From the NCBI GenBank assembly GCA_030652245.1, contig JAUSBB010000188.1, forward strand, positions 1 through 32,948: a DNA stretch of 32,948 nt. The letters run 5' to 3'. Shown here one piece after another: positions 20,044 through 29,060 of this stretch (positions are counted from its first letter, which is position 1; every line of letters begins with the position of its first letter). The stretch comes from Rhodocyclaceae bacterium. GTDB lineage: Bacteria > Pseudomonadota > Gammaproteobacteria > Burkholderiales > Rhodocyclaceae. The notes below the pieces were generated by a model that ran no database searches, was not told the DNA's origin, and saw only the letters and a list, made by a program, of their open reading frames with translations. The translations under genes were made by a program, and so were the position numbers.

Positions 20044-20313
20044 TTACTTGCGGAGGCCGAGGCGCGCAATCAGCGCACGATAGCTGTCGGCATTTTTGCC
20101 CTTCAGGTAGTCAAGCATCTTGCGGCGCTGGCTGACCATCTTGAGCAGGCCGCGCCGGGAGTGGTGATCCTTGACGTGGGCCTTGAAGTGACCGGTCAGG
20201 TCGTTGATGCGCGCGGTGAGGAGCGCGACTTGCACTTCGGGGGAGCCCGTGTCGCCCTGGGCACGCTGGAAATCGCTAACAACTTTCGCCTTGTCGGCAG
20301 TGGTAAAGGTCAT
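20044..20313 (-). CDS. rpsO: 30S ribosomal protein S15
   Basis: An 89-residue S15, an early 16S rRNA-binding protein of the platform. The hallmark stretch reads [20 protein letters not shown], then [22 protein letters not shown], and the C-terminus is RLGLRK. I choose ATG 20313; a TTG in frame at 20328 would add five residues, not seen in the family. S15 in many bacteria represses its own mRNA; a roughly 78-base leader here could serve that, but I see no definite site. Confidence 0.97.
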   Translation of the reverse strand: MTFTTADKAKVVSDFQRAQGDTGSPEVQVALLTARINDLTGHFKAHVKDHHSRRGLLKMVSQRRKMLDYLKGKNADSYRALIARLGLRK

Positions 20314-20397
20314 GGTTCTTTCACTCAAACGCTGGGTTGGAAAACAGGCGCGGCCCCGGTTTGATAGAGCACTGCACCCGCTGAAAAAAGAGGGCGG

Positions 20398-20403
20398 ATT
20401 ATA
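20398..20403 (-). promoter_or_regulatory. rpsO promoter -10 element
   Basis: Perfect TATAAT on the minus strand within GTATATAATCC, just before the truB stop. The -35 is poor (TTGCAA is at only 14 bases). It would give a 5' leader of about 78 bases and separate rpsO-pnp expression from truB. Confidence 0.55.
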
Positions 20404-20409
20404 TACGAA

Positions 20410-21348
20410 TCAATTTGTTGCAATCAGCCTTTTAGCTGCCAGCCAGCCGTCGGCGGTCACCTCACCCAGACCGATGAATCCCTGTGGTCCGAAGAGACGA
20501 TATTGGCGGGACGACGCCAATAGTCGGCGCTGGCAGGACGGCGTCCCGGTGACATGGGTCGAGCGAACTGGCTGGCCTTTCAAGATGTGCGCAGCTTCCA
20601 GTTCATTCAGTTGAGCAATGGGCAATTCGGCCAACAAGGTATCAGGCGGTTGCAGCAGGCTATCGCGTGCTTCGGCCGGCAATGCTTCGATGGCTTCCAG
20701 CGTGATTGCCTGCGTCAGATCCAGCATGCCGACCCGGGTGCGGCGCAAGGCGGCCAGATGCGCGCCGCAGCCAAGTGCGCTGCCGATGTCCGCCGCGAGG
20801 GTGCGCACATAGGTGCCCTTGCTGCAGGTAACGGTCAGGTCAAAATTTTCGCCGCGCCAGGCGAGCAGATCAAGCGCGTGGATGGTCACCCGGCGCGGCG
20901 TCCGGTCAACCTCGATGCCCTGCCGGGCGAGTTCATAAAGCGGCGTGCCGTCCCGCTTCAGGGCCGAATACATCGGCGGTAGCTGTTCGATTGCTCCCGT
21001 GAAGCGGACTAGCACGGCGCGCACCTCGGCCTCTGTCGCCGTGACGGGATGGGTCGCGAGCACCTGGCCCTCGGCATCGGCGGTGGCGGTAACCACGCCC
21101 AGCTTCACCGTTGCCAGATAGGTCTTGTCGGCATCCAGCAAGGTGCTGGAAAACTTGGTGGCTTCGCCGAAGCACAGCGGCAACAGCCCGGTGGCGAGCG
21201 GATCGAGCGTGCCGGTGTGGCCGGCCTTGGCGGCATTGAACAGCCAGCGGGCTTTTTGCAGCGCGGCGTTCGAACTGATGCCCAATGGTTTGTCGAGCAG
21301 CAGCACGCCGTCCACCTTGCGGCGCGGCGCCCGACGCGGTTTATTCAC
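20410..21348 (-). CDS. truB: tRNA pseudouridine-55 synthase TruB
   Basis: A 312-residue enzyme making pseudouridine 55 in the tRNA T loop. The catalytic motif is AGHTGTLDPLATG with Asp49. Later, YELARQGIEVDR and SKGTYVRTLAADIG match the family, and the C-terminal PUA-like segment is RLFGPQGFIGLGEVTADGWLAAKRL. Residues ~269-283 (TPSCQRRLLASSRQY) are encoded by a copy of the dispersed repeat and lengthen a loop in the C-terminal domain. The gene overlaps the rbfA stop by 8 bases. It is the last gene of the rimP-nusA-infB-rbfA-truB operon. Confidence 0.96.
   Translation of the reverse strand: MNKPRRAPRRKVDGVLLLDKPLGISSNAALQKARWLFNAAKAGHTGTLDPLATGLLPLCFGEATKFSSTLLDADKTYLATVKLGVVTATADAEGQVLATHPVTATEAEVRAVLVRFTGAIEQLPPMYSALKRDGTPLYELARQGIEVDRTPRRVTIHALDLLAWRGENFDLTVTCSKGTYVRTLAADIGSALGCGAHLAALRRTRVGMLDLTQAITLEAIEALPAEARDSLLQPPDTLLAELPIAQLNELEAAHILKGQPVRSTHVTGTPSCQRRLLASSRQYRLFGPQGFIGLGEVTADGWLAAKRLIATN
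20502..20545 (+). repeat. Dispersed 24-bp repeat, copy E, with adjoining inverted part (in truB)
   Basis: On the plus strand GGCGGGACGACGCC then AGTCGGCGCTGGCAGGACGG. It is the 24-bp core (20520-20543) with two changes, next to an inverted partial unit. Translated as TPSCQRRL in TruB, a third frame for the same element. Confidence 0.75.
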
Positions 21349-21745
21349 CGTCGGGCTTTTCCAATGCCTGGTCCGACAGGACGGCCGCGTCGATCAGATT
21401 CGACAGGCGCGTGCCGCGCTCGACCGAGGCATCGAACACGAAATGGAGTTCGGGGATGTGATGGATATGCAGGCGGCGCCCCAGCTCGCGCCGCAGGAAG
21501 CCGGCGGCGTGCGCCAGCCCCTTGGCGATTTCCGGCCCGCGCTCAGGCCCGGCCAGCGAGGTGTAAAACACCTTGGCATGGGTGTAGTCGGGGGAAAGCT
21601 CGATGTCGGTGATGGTGACGAGCGGCAGGAGTTGCGCCAGGCGCGGGTCCTTCACCTGCCGTAACAAGTCCACGAGATCGCGGCGGATCTGCTCCGCCAC
21701 GCGCTCGCCGCGCGCAAAACCCTGCACCTTTTGCCGTCCCGCCAT
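21341..21745 (-). CDS. rbfA: Ribosome-binding factor A
   Basis: A 134-residue RbfA that helps mature the 16S 5' end of 30S subunits. The KH-like fold shows RVAEQIRRDLVDLLRQVKDPRLAQLLPLVTITDIELSPDYTHAKVFY, then AAGFLRRELGRRLHIHHIPELHFVFD with LDxSxxxG-like SVERGTRLSNLID. The ATG at 21745 and the first residues MAGRQ come from a copy of the dispersed repeat. It is 9 bases after the infB stop and overlaps truB by 8 bases. Confidence 0.96.
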   Translation of the reverse strand: MAGRQKVQGFARGERVAEQIRRDLVDLLRQVKDPRLAQLLPLVTITDIELSPDYTHAKVFYTSLAGPERGPEIAKGLAHAAGFLRRELGRRLHIHHIPELHFVFDASVERGTRLSNLIDAAVLSDQALEKPDGE

Positions 21746-21755
21746 CGCCGACTTT
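21732..21755 (+). repeat. Dispersed 24-bp repeat, copy F (infB-rbfA junction)
   Basis: A copy with one central change (GCCATCG for GCCAGCG) and an adjusted first base. On the minus strand it spans the last base of the infB stop, the 9-bp spacer and the rbfA start codon. The single change creates the ATG used by rbfA. Confidence 0.75.
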
Positions 21756-24445
21756 TACAACAGCGCTCGGGCGATTTCCTGAATCTCGAACACTTCGAGA
21801 TGATCGCCCTCATTGATGTCATTGAAGTTTTTCAGGGACAGACCGCACTCGAAGCCTTCCTTCACCTCGCGCACGTCGTCCTTGAAGCGTTTGAGCGAGT
21901 CGAGTTCGCCGGTATGGAGCACCACGTTGTCGCGCAGCAGGCGCACCTTCGCGGAACGTCTGACGACACCCGCGGTCACCATGCAGCCCGCCACCGCGCC
22001 GACCTTGGAAATGCGGAACACCTGGCGGATCTCGACCATGCCGATCACGCTTTCGCGCTTCTCGGGCGCCAGCATGCCCGACAGGGCCGCTTTCACCTCA
22101 TCGACGGCATCGTAGATGACATTGTAGTAACGGATATCGACGCCGAAGTTTTCGGCCGCCTTGCGCGCCCCGGCATCGGCGCGCGTGTTGAAACCGATGA
22201 TGACGGCTTTCGACGCCTGCGCCAGGTTGACGTCGGACTCGGAAATGCCGCCCACCGCGGCGTGGATGACATTAACCTTGACCTCGTCGGTCGACAGCTT
22301 GACCAGGGACTGCGCCAGCGCTTCCTGCGAACCTTGCACGTCGGACTTGATGATCAGCGCCAGGGTCTTGACCTCGCCCTCGCCCATCTGTTCGAAGATG
22401 TTTTCGAGCTTGGCGGCCTGCTGCTTGGCCAGCCGCACATCGCGGAACTTGCCCTGGCGGAACAGGGCAATCTCGCGCGCCTTCTTTTCGTCGGCCAGCA
22501 CCATCGCTTCGTCGCCGGCGGAAGGCACATCGGACAGGCCTTGAATCTCGACCGGAATCGACGGGCCGGCAGACTCAATCGGCCGACCGACTTCGTCGAG
22601 CATGGCGCGCACCCGGCCAAACACCTGCCCGCACAGCAACACGTCGCCGCGCCGCAAAGTGCCGGATTGCACCAGCACCGTCGCCACCGGGCCCTTGCCC
22701 TTATCCAGGCGCGCCTCGATGACGAGACCCTTGGCGAGCGAGTCCACCGAGGCCTGCAGTTCCAGCACCTCGGCCTGCAACAGGACGTTTTCCAGCAACG
22801 CATCGACGCCCTGCCCCGTTTTGGCGGAGACCGGCACGAACGGCACGTCGCCACCATATTCTTCGGGCACCACGCCTTCGGCTACCAGTTCCTGACGGAC
22901 GCGATCGGGGTTGGCATCGGGTTTGTCGACCTTGGTCAGCGCCACCACCAGCGGCACGTTGGCCGCCTTGGCATGATGAATGGCTTCCTTGGTCTGCGGC
23001 ATGACACCGTCGTCGGCGGCAACCACCAGAATCACGATGTCGGTCGCCTTGGCGCCGCGCGCGCGCATCGCCGTAAAGGCCGCGTGGCCCGGCGTATCGA
23101 GGAAGGTCACCATGCCACGCGGGGTTTCGACGTGGTAGGCGCCGATGTGCTGGGTGAAGCCGCCCGCCGCGCCAGCCGCCACCTTGGCGCGCCGGATGTA
23201 GTCGAGCAGCGAAGTCTTGCCGTGGTCGACGTGGCCCATCACCGTCACCACCGGTGCGCGCGGCGACATTGCGGCATCCTTGTGTTCGGCCGGCGCCTCG
23301 TCGAGGAAGGCATCCGGATCGTCAAGCTTGGCGGCAAACGCCTTGTGGCCCAGATCCTCGACGATAATCATCGCCGTTTCCTGATCGAGATGCTGGTTGA
23401 TGGTCACCATCATGCCCATCTTCATCAGCGCCTTGATGACCTCGGTGGCCTTGAGCGACATCTTGTGGGCCAGATCGGCCACCGAGATGGTCTCGGGCAC
23501 ATGCACCTCGCGCACCACCTGTTCGACCTGCTGGGGCGCGGCGCGCTCTTCCTCATGATGACGGCCATGGCGCCCGCCCACTTTGGGACCGCCACGCCAG
23601 CCGCCCGTGCCGCCCTTGGTATCGCCGCGCGTCTTGATGCCACCGCCACGACGATTGCGCTCAGCCTCGCTCTTCAGCGTGGCCGCCGATTTGCCGGCAT
23701 CGGCTTTCTTGCGTGGCGCGGCGGCGGGACTGCCCGCCGGCTTGTGCAAGGTGCCGGAAACGCCGGCGGCATCCGCCGGCGGCGCGGCGGATTTTTTCAG
23801 CTCGGCGGCTTCGGCTTGCGCCTGTTGTTGCTGCAAGCGCGCCTCGGCTTCGGCACGGGCCGCGGAGGCCTTGGCTTCACGCGCCAGCTTCTCTTTCAAC
23901 TCGGCCGCCTGGATCGCGGCAAGCCCGGCCTGACGGCGGGCTTGCTGCTCGCGCAGCGCGGCCTGCGCGGCATCGACAACCACGAAGGGCGCAGCGGGCG
24001 CGGCTACGGGAACAGCGGCAGCTACAACCTGCACGTCTGGAACGGCCGGTGCGGCCGGAACGACTTCGACGACTGGCGCCTCGCTGACCGCCTCAGCGAC
24101 CGCCTCGACGACCGCCTCGGCAACCACCTCGGCTACCACCTCGGCTTCGCGCTTGACGAAGGTGCGCTTCTTGCGCACCTCGACCTGGATCGTCCGGGCC
24201 TTGCCCGAGGAATCGGCAGCCTTGATTTCAGAGGTCTGCTTGCGGGTCAGGGTGATCTTCGCCTTGGGCGCGACTTCGCCATGCGATTTCCGCAAAAATT
24301 CGAGCAGGTGGGTCTTGTCCTGTTCGGTCAGCGTATCGCTGCTGGTTTGTTTGACCACGCCGGCCCTGGCCAGTTGTTCGATCAGCGCCGTCGGCGGCAT
24401 TTTCAGCTCCGCGGCGAATTGGGAAACACTCATCTGGGTTGTCAT
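21755..24445 (-). CDS. infB: Translation initiation factor IF-2
   Basis: An 896-residue GTPase that places initiator tRNA on the 30S subunit. An N-terminal IF2_N domain ([20 protein letters not shown]) is followed by a long Ala/Lys/Glu-rich linker (~65-290), a second IF2_N ([27 protein letters not shown]) and the GTPase domain with [14 protein letters not shown] (G1), GGFTQHIGA (G2), DTPGHAAF (G3) and TKVDKPDA (G4). A strong Shine-Dalgarno, GGAGG six bases before ATG 24445, confirms the start. nusA is 9 bases upstream and rbfA 9 bases downstream. Confidence 0.98.
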   Translation of the reverse strand: MTTQMSVSQFAAELKMPPTALIEQLARAGVVKQTSSDTLTEQDKTHLLEFLRKSHGEVAPKAKITLTRKQTSEIKAADSSGKARTIQVEVRKKRTFVKREAEVVAEVVAEAVVEAVAEAVSEAPVVEVVPAAPAVPDVQVVAAAVPVAAPAAPFVVVDAAQAALREQQARRQAGLAAIQAAELKEKLAREAKASAARAEAEARLQQQQAQAEAAELKKSAAPPADAAGVSGTLHKPAGSPAAAPRKKADAGKSAATLKSEAERNRRGGGIKTRGDTKGGTGGWRGGPKVGGRHGRHHEEERAAPQQVEQVVREVHVPETISVADLAHKMSLKATEVIKALMKMGMMVTINQHLDQETAMIIVEDLGHKAFAAKLDDPDAFLDEAPAEHKDAAMSPRAPVVTVMGHVDHGKTSLLDYIRRAKVAAGAAGGFTQHIGAYHVETPRGMVTFLDTPGHAAFTAMRARGAKATDIVILVVAADDGVMPQTKEAIHHAKAANVPLVVALTKVDKPDANPDRVRQELVAEGVVPEEYGGDVPFVPVSAKTGQGVDALLENVLLQAEVLELQASVDSLAKGLVIEARLDKGKGPVATVLVQSGTLRRGDVLLCGQVFGRVRAMLDEVGRPIESAGPSIPVEIQGLSDVPSAGDEAMVLADEKKAREIALFRQGKFRDVRLAKQQAAKLENIFEQMGEGEVKTLALIIKSDVQGSQEALAQSLVKLSTDEVKVNVIHAAVGGISESDVNLAQASKAVIIGFNTRADAGARKAAENFGVDIRYYNVIYDAVDEVKAALSGMLAPEKRESVIGMVEIRQVFRISKVGAVAGCMVTAGVVRRSAKVRLLRDNVVLHTGELDSLKRFKDDVREVKEGFECGLSLKNFNDINEGDHLEVFEIQEIARALL

Positions 24446-24454
24446 ATCGCCTCC

Positions 24455-25939
24455 TTACTTATTTTCATCGGCGAACCAGTGAGCGCGCGCGACCGTGATC
24501 AAAGCCTTGGCCCGCTCCTCGTCAATATCCGTCATTTCCATCAATTCATCCACGGCCAGGTCGGCCAGTCCTTCGCGATTCAACACATCATGCTGGGCGA
24601 GCTTCGCGGCCAGCGGCCGGTCCATGCCCTCCAGGTTGAGCAGGTCTTCCGCAACCTTGCCGAGCTCTTCTTCGTTGACGATCGCCTCGGTCAGCAGGAT
24701 GTTGCGGGCGCGGTCGCGCAATTCGTTGACCGTCGCCTCGTCGAACGCCTCGATTTCCAGCATTTCGGCGAGCGGCACATAGGCCACCTCTTCCAGGGTC
24801 GCAAAACCTTCCTGGACGAGAATTTCGGCGACTTCCGCATCCACGTCCAGTTTGTCCATGAACAACTGGCGGGTGCTGGAGGTTTCCTTCTGCTGCTTTT
24901 CCTGCGATTCCTCAACCGTCATCAGGTTGATTGTCCAACCCGTCAGTTCGGAAGCCAGGCGCACGTTCTGCCCGCTGCGACCGATAGCAATAGCGAGATT
25001 AGCCTCATCGACCACCACGTCCATGCTGTGTTTTTCTTCATCGACGACCAGCGAATTCACTTCGGCCGGCGCCAGCGCGCCAATCACGAACTGCGCCGGA
25101 TCAGCCGACCACAGCACGATATCGACGCGCTCGCCCGACAATTCATTGGTCACCGCCGTCACCCGCGAACCGCGCATGCCAACGCAGGTGCCGATCGGAT
25201 CGACGCGCGGGTCGTTCGACTTGACGCCAATCTTGGCGCGCACCCCAGGATCGCGGGCGGCCGCTTTGATCTCCAGCAAGCCGTCCTCGATCTCGGGGAC
25301 TTCCAGCTCGAACAGTTTCATGATGAACTGCGGCGCGGTGCGCGACAGGATCAATTGCGGACCGCGCGCACTGCGGTCGATCTTCATCAGCCAGGCGCGC
25401 ACGCGGTCGCCGGGACGCAGGTTTTCTTTCGGGATCATCTGATCGCGCGGCAGCAGCGCTTCGATGCGCCCGGCCTCGACAATCGCGTTGCCGCGTTCCA
25501 TGCGCTTGATGGTGCCGGTCACCAGATGTTCCTTGCGCGCCAGGAAGTCGTTCAATACCTGCTCGCGCTCGGCGTCGCGAATCTTCTGGAGAATGACCTG
25601 CTTGGCCGCCTGGGCGCCAATGCGGCCGAAGTCGATGGGTTCGAGCGCCTCTTCGATGAATTCGTCGATCTGCACGTCGGCAACCTGCTCGCGCGCTTCG
25701 GTCAGGCCGATCTGCTGGGCGGGAATTTCAACTTCCTCGTCGTCCAGCACCAGCCAGCGACGGAAGGCTTCGTAGGTGCCGGTTTCACGGTCGATCTCGA
25801 CGCGCACGTCCGCTTCGTCGTGGATGCGTTTTTTGGTTGCCGAGGCGAGCGCAAGTTCGAGGGCGCCAAAGACGATGTCCTTTTCGACGTTCTTTTCGCG
25901 CGCCAGCGCATCGACCAGCATCAGCAATTCACGACTCAT
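24455..25939 (-). CDS. nusA: Transcription termination/antitermination factor NusA
   Basis: A 494-residue RNA polymerase-binding factor controlling pausing, termination and antitermination. Visible: N-terminal polymerase-binding domain with [23 protein letters not shown]1 domain (~130-200) with [21 protein letters not shown]1 with [25 protein letters not shown]2 with [21 protein letters not shown]; and two C-terminal acidic repeats. Length is that of the long E. coli type. GGGAGA seven bases before ATG 25939 is the ribosome site. It lies 41 bases after rimP in the same operon. Confidence 0.98.
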   Translation of the reverse strand: MSRELLMLVDALAREKNVEKDIVFGALELALASATKKRIHDEADVRVEIDRETGTYEAFRRWLVLDDEEVEIPAQQIGLTEAREQVADVQIDEFIEEALEPIDFGRIGAQAAKQVILQKIRDAEREQVLNDFLARKEHLVTGTIKRMERGNAIVEAGRIEALLPRDQMIPKENLRPGDRVRAWLMKIDRSARGPQLILSRTAPQFIMKLFELEVPEIEDGLLEIKAAARDPGVRAKIGVKSNDPRVDPIGTCVGMRGSRVTAVTNELSGERVDIVLWSADPAQFVIGALAPAEVNSLVVDEEKHSMDVVVDEANLAIAIGRSGQNVRLASELTGWTINLMTVEESQEKQQKETSSTRQLFMDKLDVDAEVAEILVQEGFATLEEVAYVPLAEMLEIEAFDEATVNELRDRARNILLTEAIVNEEELGKVAEDLLNLEGMDRPLAAKLAQHDVLNREGLADLAVDELMEMTDIDEERAKALITVARAHWFADENK

Positions 25940-25980
25940 TTCAATCTCCCGTTCAAATTCCGAATTCGGTTAAAACTCAT

Positions 25981-26490
25981 TTAAAACTTGGGCACCAGCC
26001 GTGCCTTGTCGATATTCTCGAACGCGAATTCGCGTTCTCCTTCGGTCGTGGCAATACGCACTCGACCCTCAGCGCAACCCAGAATCGCGCCGGAAAAGTT
26101 TCTCTGGGGGCTTGATGCCCCCTGCGTGCTACTACCTTCTGGAATACGCAGCTTCAATTGCAATTCGTGGCCAATGAAGCGCTCGTAGTCGGCAGGCTTT
26201 TTCAGCGGTCGATCCAGGCCGGGCGAGGAAACCTCAAGGCGGTCGTAGTCGATGTTCTCGACCATGAACAAGCGCGACAATTGATGACTGACGGTGGCGC
26301 AATCCTCGATCGTCACCCCGCCAGGCTTTGCCCCTGGCTCTTCAGCCGACCCATCAAGCACCGCATCAAATACAACCGGCCGGTCAATAAAAACCCGCAA
26401 CAACCTCGCCCGCGGACTGGTTTCATAGTCCACGAGTTCATAACCCAACCCTGTCACTGCCTGTTCGATCAACCCTGCCAAATCTGCCAT
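25981..26490 (-). CDS. rimP: Ribosome maturation factor RimP
   Basis: A 169-residue 30S assembly factor. The fold is clear: IEQAVTGLGYELVDYE, then GGVTIEDCATVSHQLSRLF and the signature YDRLEVSSPGLDRPLKKPADYERFIG, and the SH3-like C-terminal domain ending in KARLVPKF. Two extra loops stand out: residues ~39-56 between RVFIDRP and GGVTIEDC, and ~118-129 between RIPEG and RNFSGAI. Both contain small palindromes in the DNA. The N-terminal ATG at 26490 fits the family. A promoter, leader and intrinsic terminator precede it (26508-26623). Confidence 0.94.
   Translation of the reverse strand: MADLAGLIEQAVTGLGYELVDYETSPRARLLRVFIDRPVVFDAVLDGSAEEPGAKPGGVTIEDCATVSHQLSRLFMVENIDYDRLEVSSPGLDRPLKKPADYERFIGHELQLKLRIPEGSSTQGASSPQRNFSGAILGCAEGRVRIATTEGEREFAFENIDKARLVPKF
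26106..26122. repeat. Palindrome with TTGAT loop inside rimP
   Basis: GGGGGC-TTGAT-GCCCCC, a perfect 6-bp stem, encodes part of the extra loop at RimP residues ~118-129. The same GC-TTGAT-GC core recurs in rluB at 27418. Confidence 0.65.
26320..26338. repeat. Palindrome inside the first rimP loop insertion
   Basis: GCCAGG (26320-26325) and CCTGGC (26333-26338) form a 6-bp stem in the DNA for the extra residues ~39-56 of RimP. Confidence 0.5.
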
Positions 26491-26507
26491 ACGCGTCCGG
26501 ACACCCC

Positions 26508-26533
26508 AAAAAAAAATGGGCGACTGCCCATTT
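26508..26533 (-). terminator. Intrinsic terminator in the rimP-nusA-infB leader (attenuator candidate)
   Basis: On the minus strand AAATGGGC-AGTC-GCCCATTT (perfect 8-bp stem) is followed by a run of nine T. It lies 18 bases before the rimP ATG and downstream of the promoter at 26594-26623, so it must be read through for the operon to be expressed. Confidence 0.85.
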
Positions 26534-26587
26534 CTTCATTTCCCGCCTCGCGCACCGCCACCACTAATGTAGCCGTGCGCTGAAAAG
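26508..26587 (-). ncRNA. Structured 5' leader RNA of the rimP operon
   Basis: From the predicted start (~26587) to the terminator the transcript is about 80 bases. It holds a first stem, GCGCAC pairing with GTGCGC (26550-26555 with 26575-26580), and then the terminator stem. A rimP-leader RNA family is known in enterobacteria; whether this one is related is not shown. No tRNA gene is here, unlike the metY arrangement of E. coli. Confidence 0.55.
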
Positions 26588-26593
26588 TTTTAA

Positions 26594-26623
26594 ATTATAC
26601 AAGCAGACGGCCCGCCAAGTAAA
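26594..26623 (-). promoter_or_regulatory. Promoter of the rimP-nusA-infB-rbfA-truB operon
   Basis: TTTACT (26623-26618), an 18-base spacer and a perfect TATAAT (26599-26594) on the minus strand, in the 153-bp gap after rluB. Confidence 0.75.
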
Positions 26624-26643
26624 GCCTGCCAGAGCCAGCCCGG

Positions 26644-27633
26644 TCAGCTCGCCTGTTCGGCGCTTGCCTCCACGACTTTCAGGGCCTTCAGCAGCGCCTG
26701 CACTTCATCGGTCGTCAGTTCGCGGCTTTGTCCGCGCTTCAGGTTGGAGGGCAGGACGATCGGTCCGTAACGCACGCGCATCAGCCGGCTGACGGTGACG
26801 CCGACCGCTTCGAACATGCGCCGCACCTCGCGGTTGCGTCCTTCGTCGAGCGTCACGTTGTACCAGTGGTTGGCGCCCTCCCCGCCCGCCGGCCGGAGCC
26901 GGATGAACTTGGCCAGGCCGTCCTCGAGTTCGATGCCATCGGTCAATTGCTTCAACGCCGCCTCGCCCACCTCGCCCAGCACGCGCACCGCGTACTCGCG
27001 GTCGATGCCATAGCGCGGGTGCATCAGGCGGTTGGCCAGCGCGCCATCGGTGGTGAAGAGCAGCAGGCCGCAGGAATTGAAATCCAGCCGGCCGATGGCG
27101 ACCCAGCGGCCGCCCCGCAAGCGCGGCAGGGCGTTGAACACGCTGGGGCGGCCCTGCGGGTCGTCGCGCGAGACGATCTCGCCCTCGGGCTTGTGGTAGA
27201 GCAGCACGCGCGGCGTGCGCAGGGCGAAGTGCAGATTGACGAGCCGGCCACCCACCTTGACCTTGTCGGTGGGAGAAATCCGCTGCCCCAGATGCGCCGG
27301 CTCGCCATTGACGGCGATGCGACCGGCGGCGATCCATTCTTCGATCTCGCGGCGCGCGCCCAGGCCGGCGTCGGCCAGCGCCTTTTGCAGCTTGACGGTC
27401 GGCAGTTCAGCGGCGCCCGGCGCTTGATGCGCCGACCTCTGGGCTTGATGCGCCGACTTCCCCGCTGGGCGCGCCGGCTGCTCAGGCCGTGCCGGCGCTC
27501 TGAAAGGCGTCGCTTTGCGCGGTGCCGGCTTCGTTGTCGACGCGCTCGTTGGTCCGCGGTTCGTCGGACGCTGCGGCGAGCGTGATTTGAGGTGCTGCGA
27601 GGATTTCGGCGGGGGTTTCGGTGGGTTGGGCAT
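26644..27633 (-). CDS. rluB: 23S rRNA pseudouridine-2605 synthase RluB
   Basis: A 329-residue pseudouridine synthase of the RsuA/RluB branch acting on 23S rRNA. An S4 RNA-binding domain ([31 protein letters not shown]) is followed by the catalytic domain with [17 protein letters not shown] (Asp184 counting from ATG 27633) and [24 protein letters not shown]. The first ~75 residues are a Pro/Ala/Arg-rich disordered tail. That tail contains a 21-base tandem repeat, read as SAHQAQR then [10 protein letters not shown] 27633 is the first ATG of the frame, and no start codon follows before the S4 domain. The gene therefore overlaps the 3' end of scpB by 152 bases. Confidence 0.92.
   Translation of the reverse strand: MPNPPKPPPKSSQHLKSRSPQRPTNRGPTSASTTKPAPRKATPFRAPARPEQPARPAGKSAHQAQRSAHQAPGAAELPTVKLQKALADAGLGARREIEEWIAAGRIAVNGEPAHLGQRISPTDKVKVGGRLVNLHFALRTPRVLLYHKPEGEIVSRDDPQGRPSVFNALPRLRGGRWVAIGRLDFNSCGLLLFTTDGALANRLMHPRYGIDREYAVRVLGEVGEAALKQLTDGIELEDGLAKFIRLRPAGGEGANHWYNVTLDEGRNREVRRMFEAVGVTVSRLMRVRYGPIVLPSNLKRGQSRELTTDEVQALLKALKVVEASAEQAS
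27418..27457. repeat. 21-bp tandem repeat with TTGAT palindrome in rluB
   Basis: GCTTGATGCGCCGAC occurs at 27422-27436 and 27443-27457. The first unit sits in the perfect palindrome CGGCGC-TTGAT-GCGCCG (27418-27434). The 21-base period keeps the frame in rluB. Confidence 0.75.
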
Positions 27634-28168
27634 CAATCATCCGTTCAATCTCGGCCAGCGGCGGCAATTCGGACAGGCTGCGCAGGCTCAAGTCATCAAG
27701 AAACTTGCGGGTTGTAGCATACAGCGCGGGGCGGCCGGGCGAATCGCGGTGGCCGACGGCATCCACCCAGCCGCGCCCTTCCAGCGTTCTGATCACGTTG
27801 GGCGACACGGCAACGCCGCGAATGTCCTCGATGTCACCGCGCGTCACCGGCTGACGGTAGGCGATGATCGCCAGCGTTTCCATGACGGCGCGCGAATATT
27901 TCTGCGGCTTTTCGTTCTTCAGGCGGTCGAGAAAACCCTGATATTCCGGCCGGGTCTGAAACCGCCAGCCCGACGCAAGTCGCACCAGTTCCACGCCGCG
28001 ATCCGCCCAGTCGCGGCGCAAATCGTCCAGCAGGGTACGCCAGGTGTCATCATCGAAGGGCTCGTCGAAGAGTTTTTTCAGCTCGGCCAGGGACAGCGGC
28101 TCGGCGGCCGCCAAGAGCGCCGTTTCGAGGACGCGCTTGTAGTCTTCAGGCTTGTAGAGTTGCAGCAT
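27482..28168 (-). CDS. scpB: Segregation and condensation protein B
   Basis: A 228-residue ScpB, the winged-helix subunit of the Smc-ScpAB condensin. Motifs: [64 protein letters not shown] and [30 protein letters not shown]. The last ~60 residues are an acidic disordered tail whose DNA also encodes the start of RluB in another frame. The ATG at 28168 lies within the 3' end of scpA (23-base overlap). Confidence 0.95.
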   Translation of the reverse strand: MLQLYKPEDYKRVLETALLAAAEPLSLAELKKLFDEPFDDDTWRTLLDDLRRDWADRGVELVRLASGWRFQTRPEYQGFLDRLKNEKPQKYSRAVMETLAIIAYRQPVTRGDIEDIRGVAVSPNVIRTLEGRGWVDAVGHRDSPGRPALYATTRKFLDDLSLRSLSELPPLAEIERMIDAQPTETPAEILAAPQITLAAASDEPRTNERVDNEAGTAQSDAFQSAGTA

Positions 28169-29060
28169 CGCTTAATTTTACATAGATCGGTGCCAGCGCT
28201 TCGCTCTGGGTCAGTTCGACGAGACGCTCGCGCGACAGTTCGAGGATGGCCAAAAAGCTCACCACCAGGCTGGCCAGGGTGCTGTGCGCGCCGCCGGCTT
28301 CAAACAGGTCGTCGAAAACAACGTAGTTACGGCCCTGCAGCCGGCGCAGGATCAGCCCCATGTGTTCGCGCACCGAGAGTTCCTCGCGCTGGATGCGGTG
28401 ATGCCGGTGCATCTTGGCCTGCTTCATCAGCGCCAGCCAGACCACCTGCAAATCATGCACGCTGACTTCCGGCGCATGCGCGACAACCTGGTCGGCGATC
28501 CACACCGAGGCCCATTCGTAATCGCGATGCGCCTGCGGCAGGGCATCGAGCCGGGCGGCCGCCTGCTTCATCCGTTCGTACTCCATCAGGCGGCGCACCA
28601 GTTCGGCGCGCGGATCCTCTGGCTCACCCCCGTCGGTGCGGGGCGGACGCGGCAGCAGCATGCGCGCCTTGATCTCGATCAGCATCGCCGCCATCAAGAG
28701 GTAGTCGGCGGCCAGTTCCAGGTTGGTACGCCGCATGGCTTCGACATATACGAGGTATTGCGCCGTCAGCGGCGCCATCGGAATATCGAGGATGCTGAGG
28801 TTGGCCTTGCGGATCAGGTACAGCAGCAGGTCGAGCGGCCCCTCGAAGGCGTCGAGAATGATTTCCAGCGCGTCGGGCGGAATGTAGAGATCGCGCGGCA
28901 TTTCCGGAAACGGTTCGCCGTAGAGCATGGGCACATGAGCCGTCCCCATCAACGCGGTGGATCCGGCTGGCGCCGTCCCGCCAGCGCCGACTTTTGGCGT
29001 TGGCGGGACGCCCAGCCCACCGCCAGCGCCGACTTTTGAAGCATCCTCAGAGATCATCAT
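28146..29060 (-). CDS. scpA: Segregation and condensation protein A
   Basis: A 304-residue ScpA, the kleisin that bridges Smc heads. The core starts [41 protein letters not shown] and continues with [25 protein letters not shown]; the C-terminal winged helix follows. The first ~45 residues are unusual: they contain KVGAGG at 9-14 and again at 23-28, the translation of two dispersed repeat copies. The ATG at 29060 overlaps the thioesterase stop as ATGA, which supports it. An internal ATG at Met39 would skip the inserted stretch and could also be used. Confidence 0.93.
   Translation of the reverse strand: MMISEDASKVGAGGGLGVPPTPKVGAGGTAPAGSTALMGTAHVPMLYGEPFPEMPRDLYIPPDALEIILDAFEGPLDLLLYLIRKANLSILDIPMAPLTAQYLVYVEAMRRTNLELAADYLLMAAMLIEIKARMLLPRPPRTDGGEPEDPRAELVRRLMEYERMKQAAARLDALPQAHRDYEWASVWIADQVVAHAPEVSVHDLQVVWLALMKQAKMHRHHRIQREELSVREHMGLILRRLQGRNYVVFDDLFEAGGAHSTLASLVVSFLAILELSRERLVELTQSEALAPIYVKLSDAATLQA
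28971..29037 (+). repeat. Dispersed 24-bp repeat, copies G and H (5' end of scpA)
   Basis: An exact core at 28971-28994 and a shorter copy at 29019-29037, with an inverted partial unit GGCGTTGGCGGGACGCCC between them. Both are read in frame as KVGAGG in ScpA. Confidence 0.85.

Noticed and set aside
21731-25984. Open frame of 1417 codons on the plus strand
   Set aside because: It is antisense to infB and nusA, rich in His/Arg/Gly/Asp, with no recognisable domain. In high-GC DNA the reverse of a biased coding frame often stays open.
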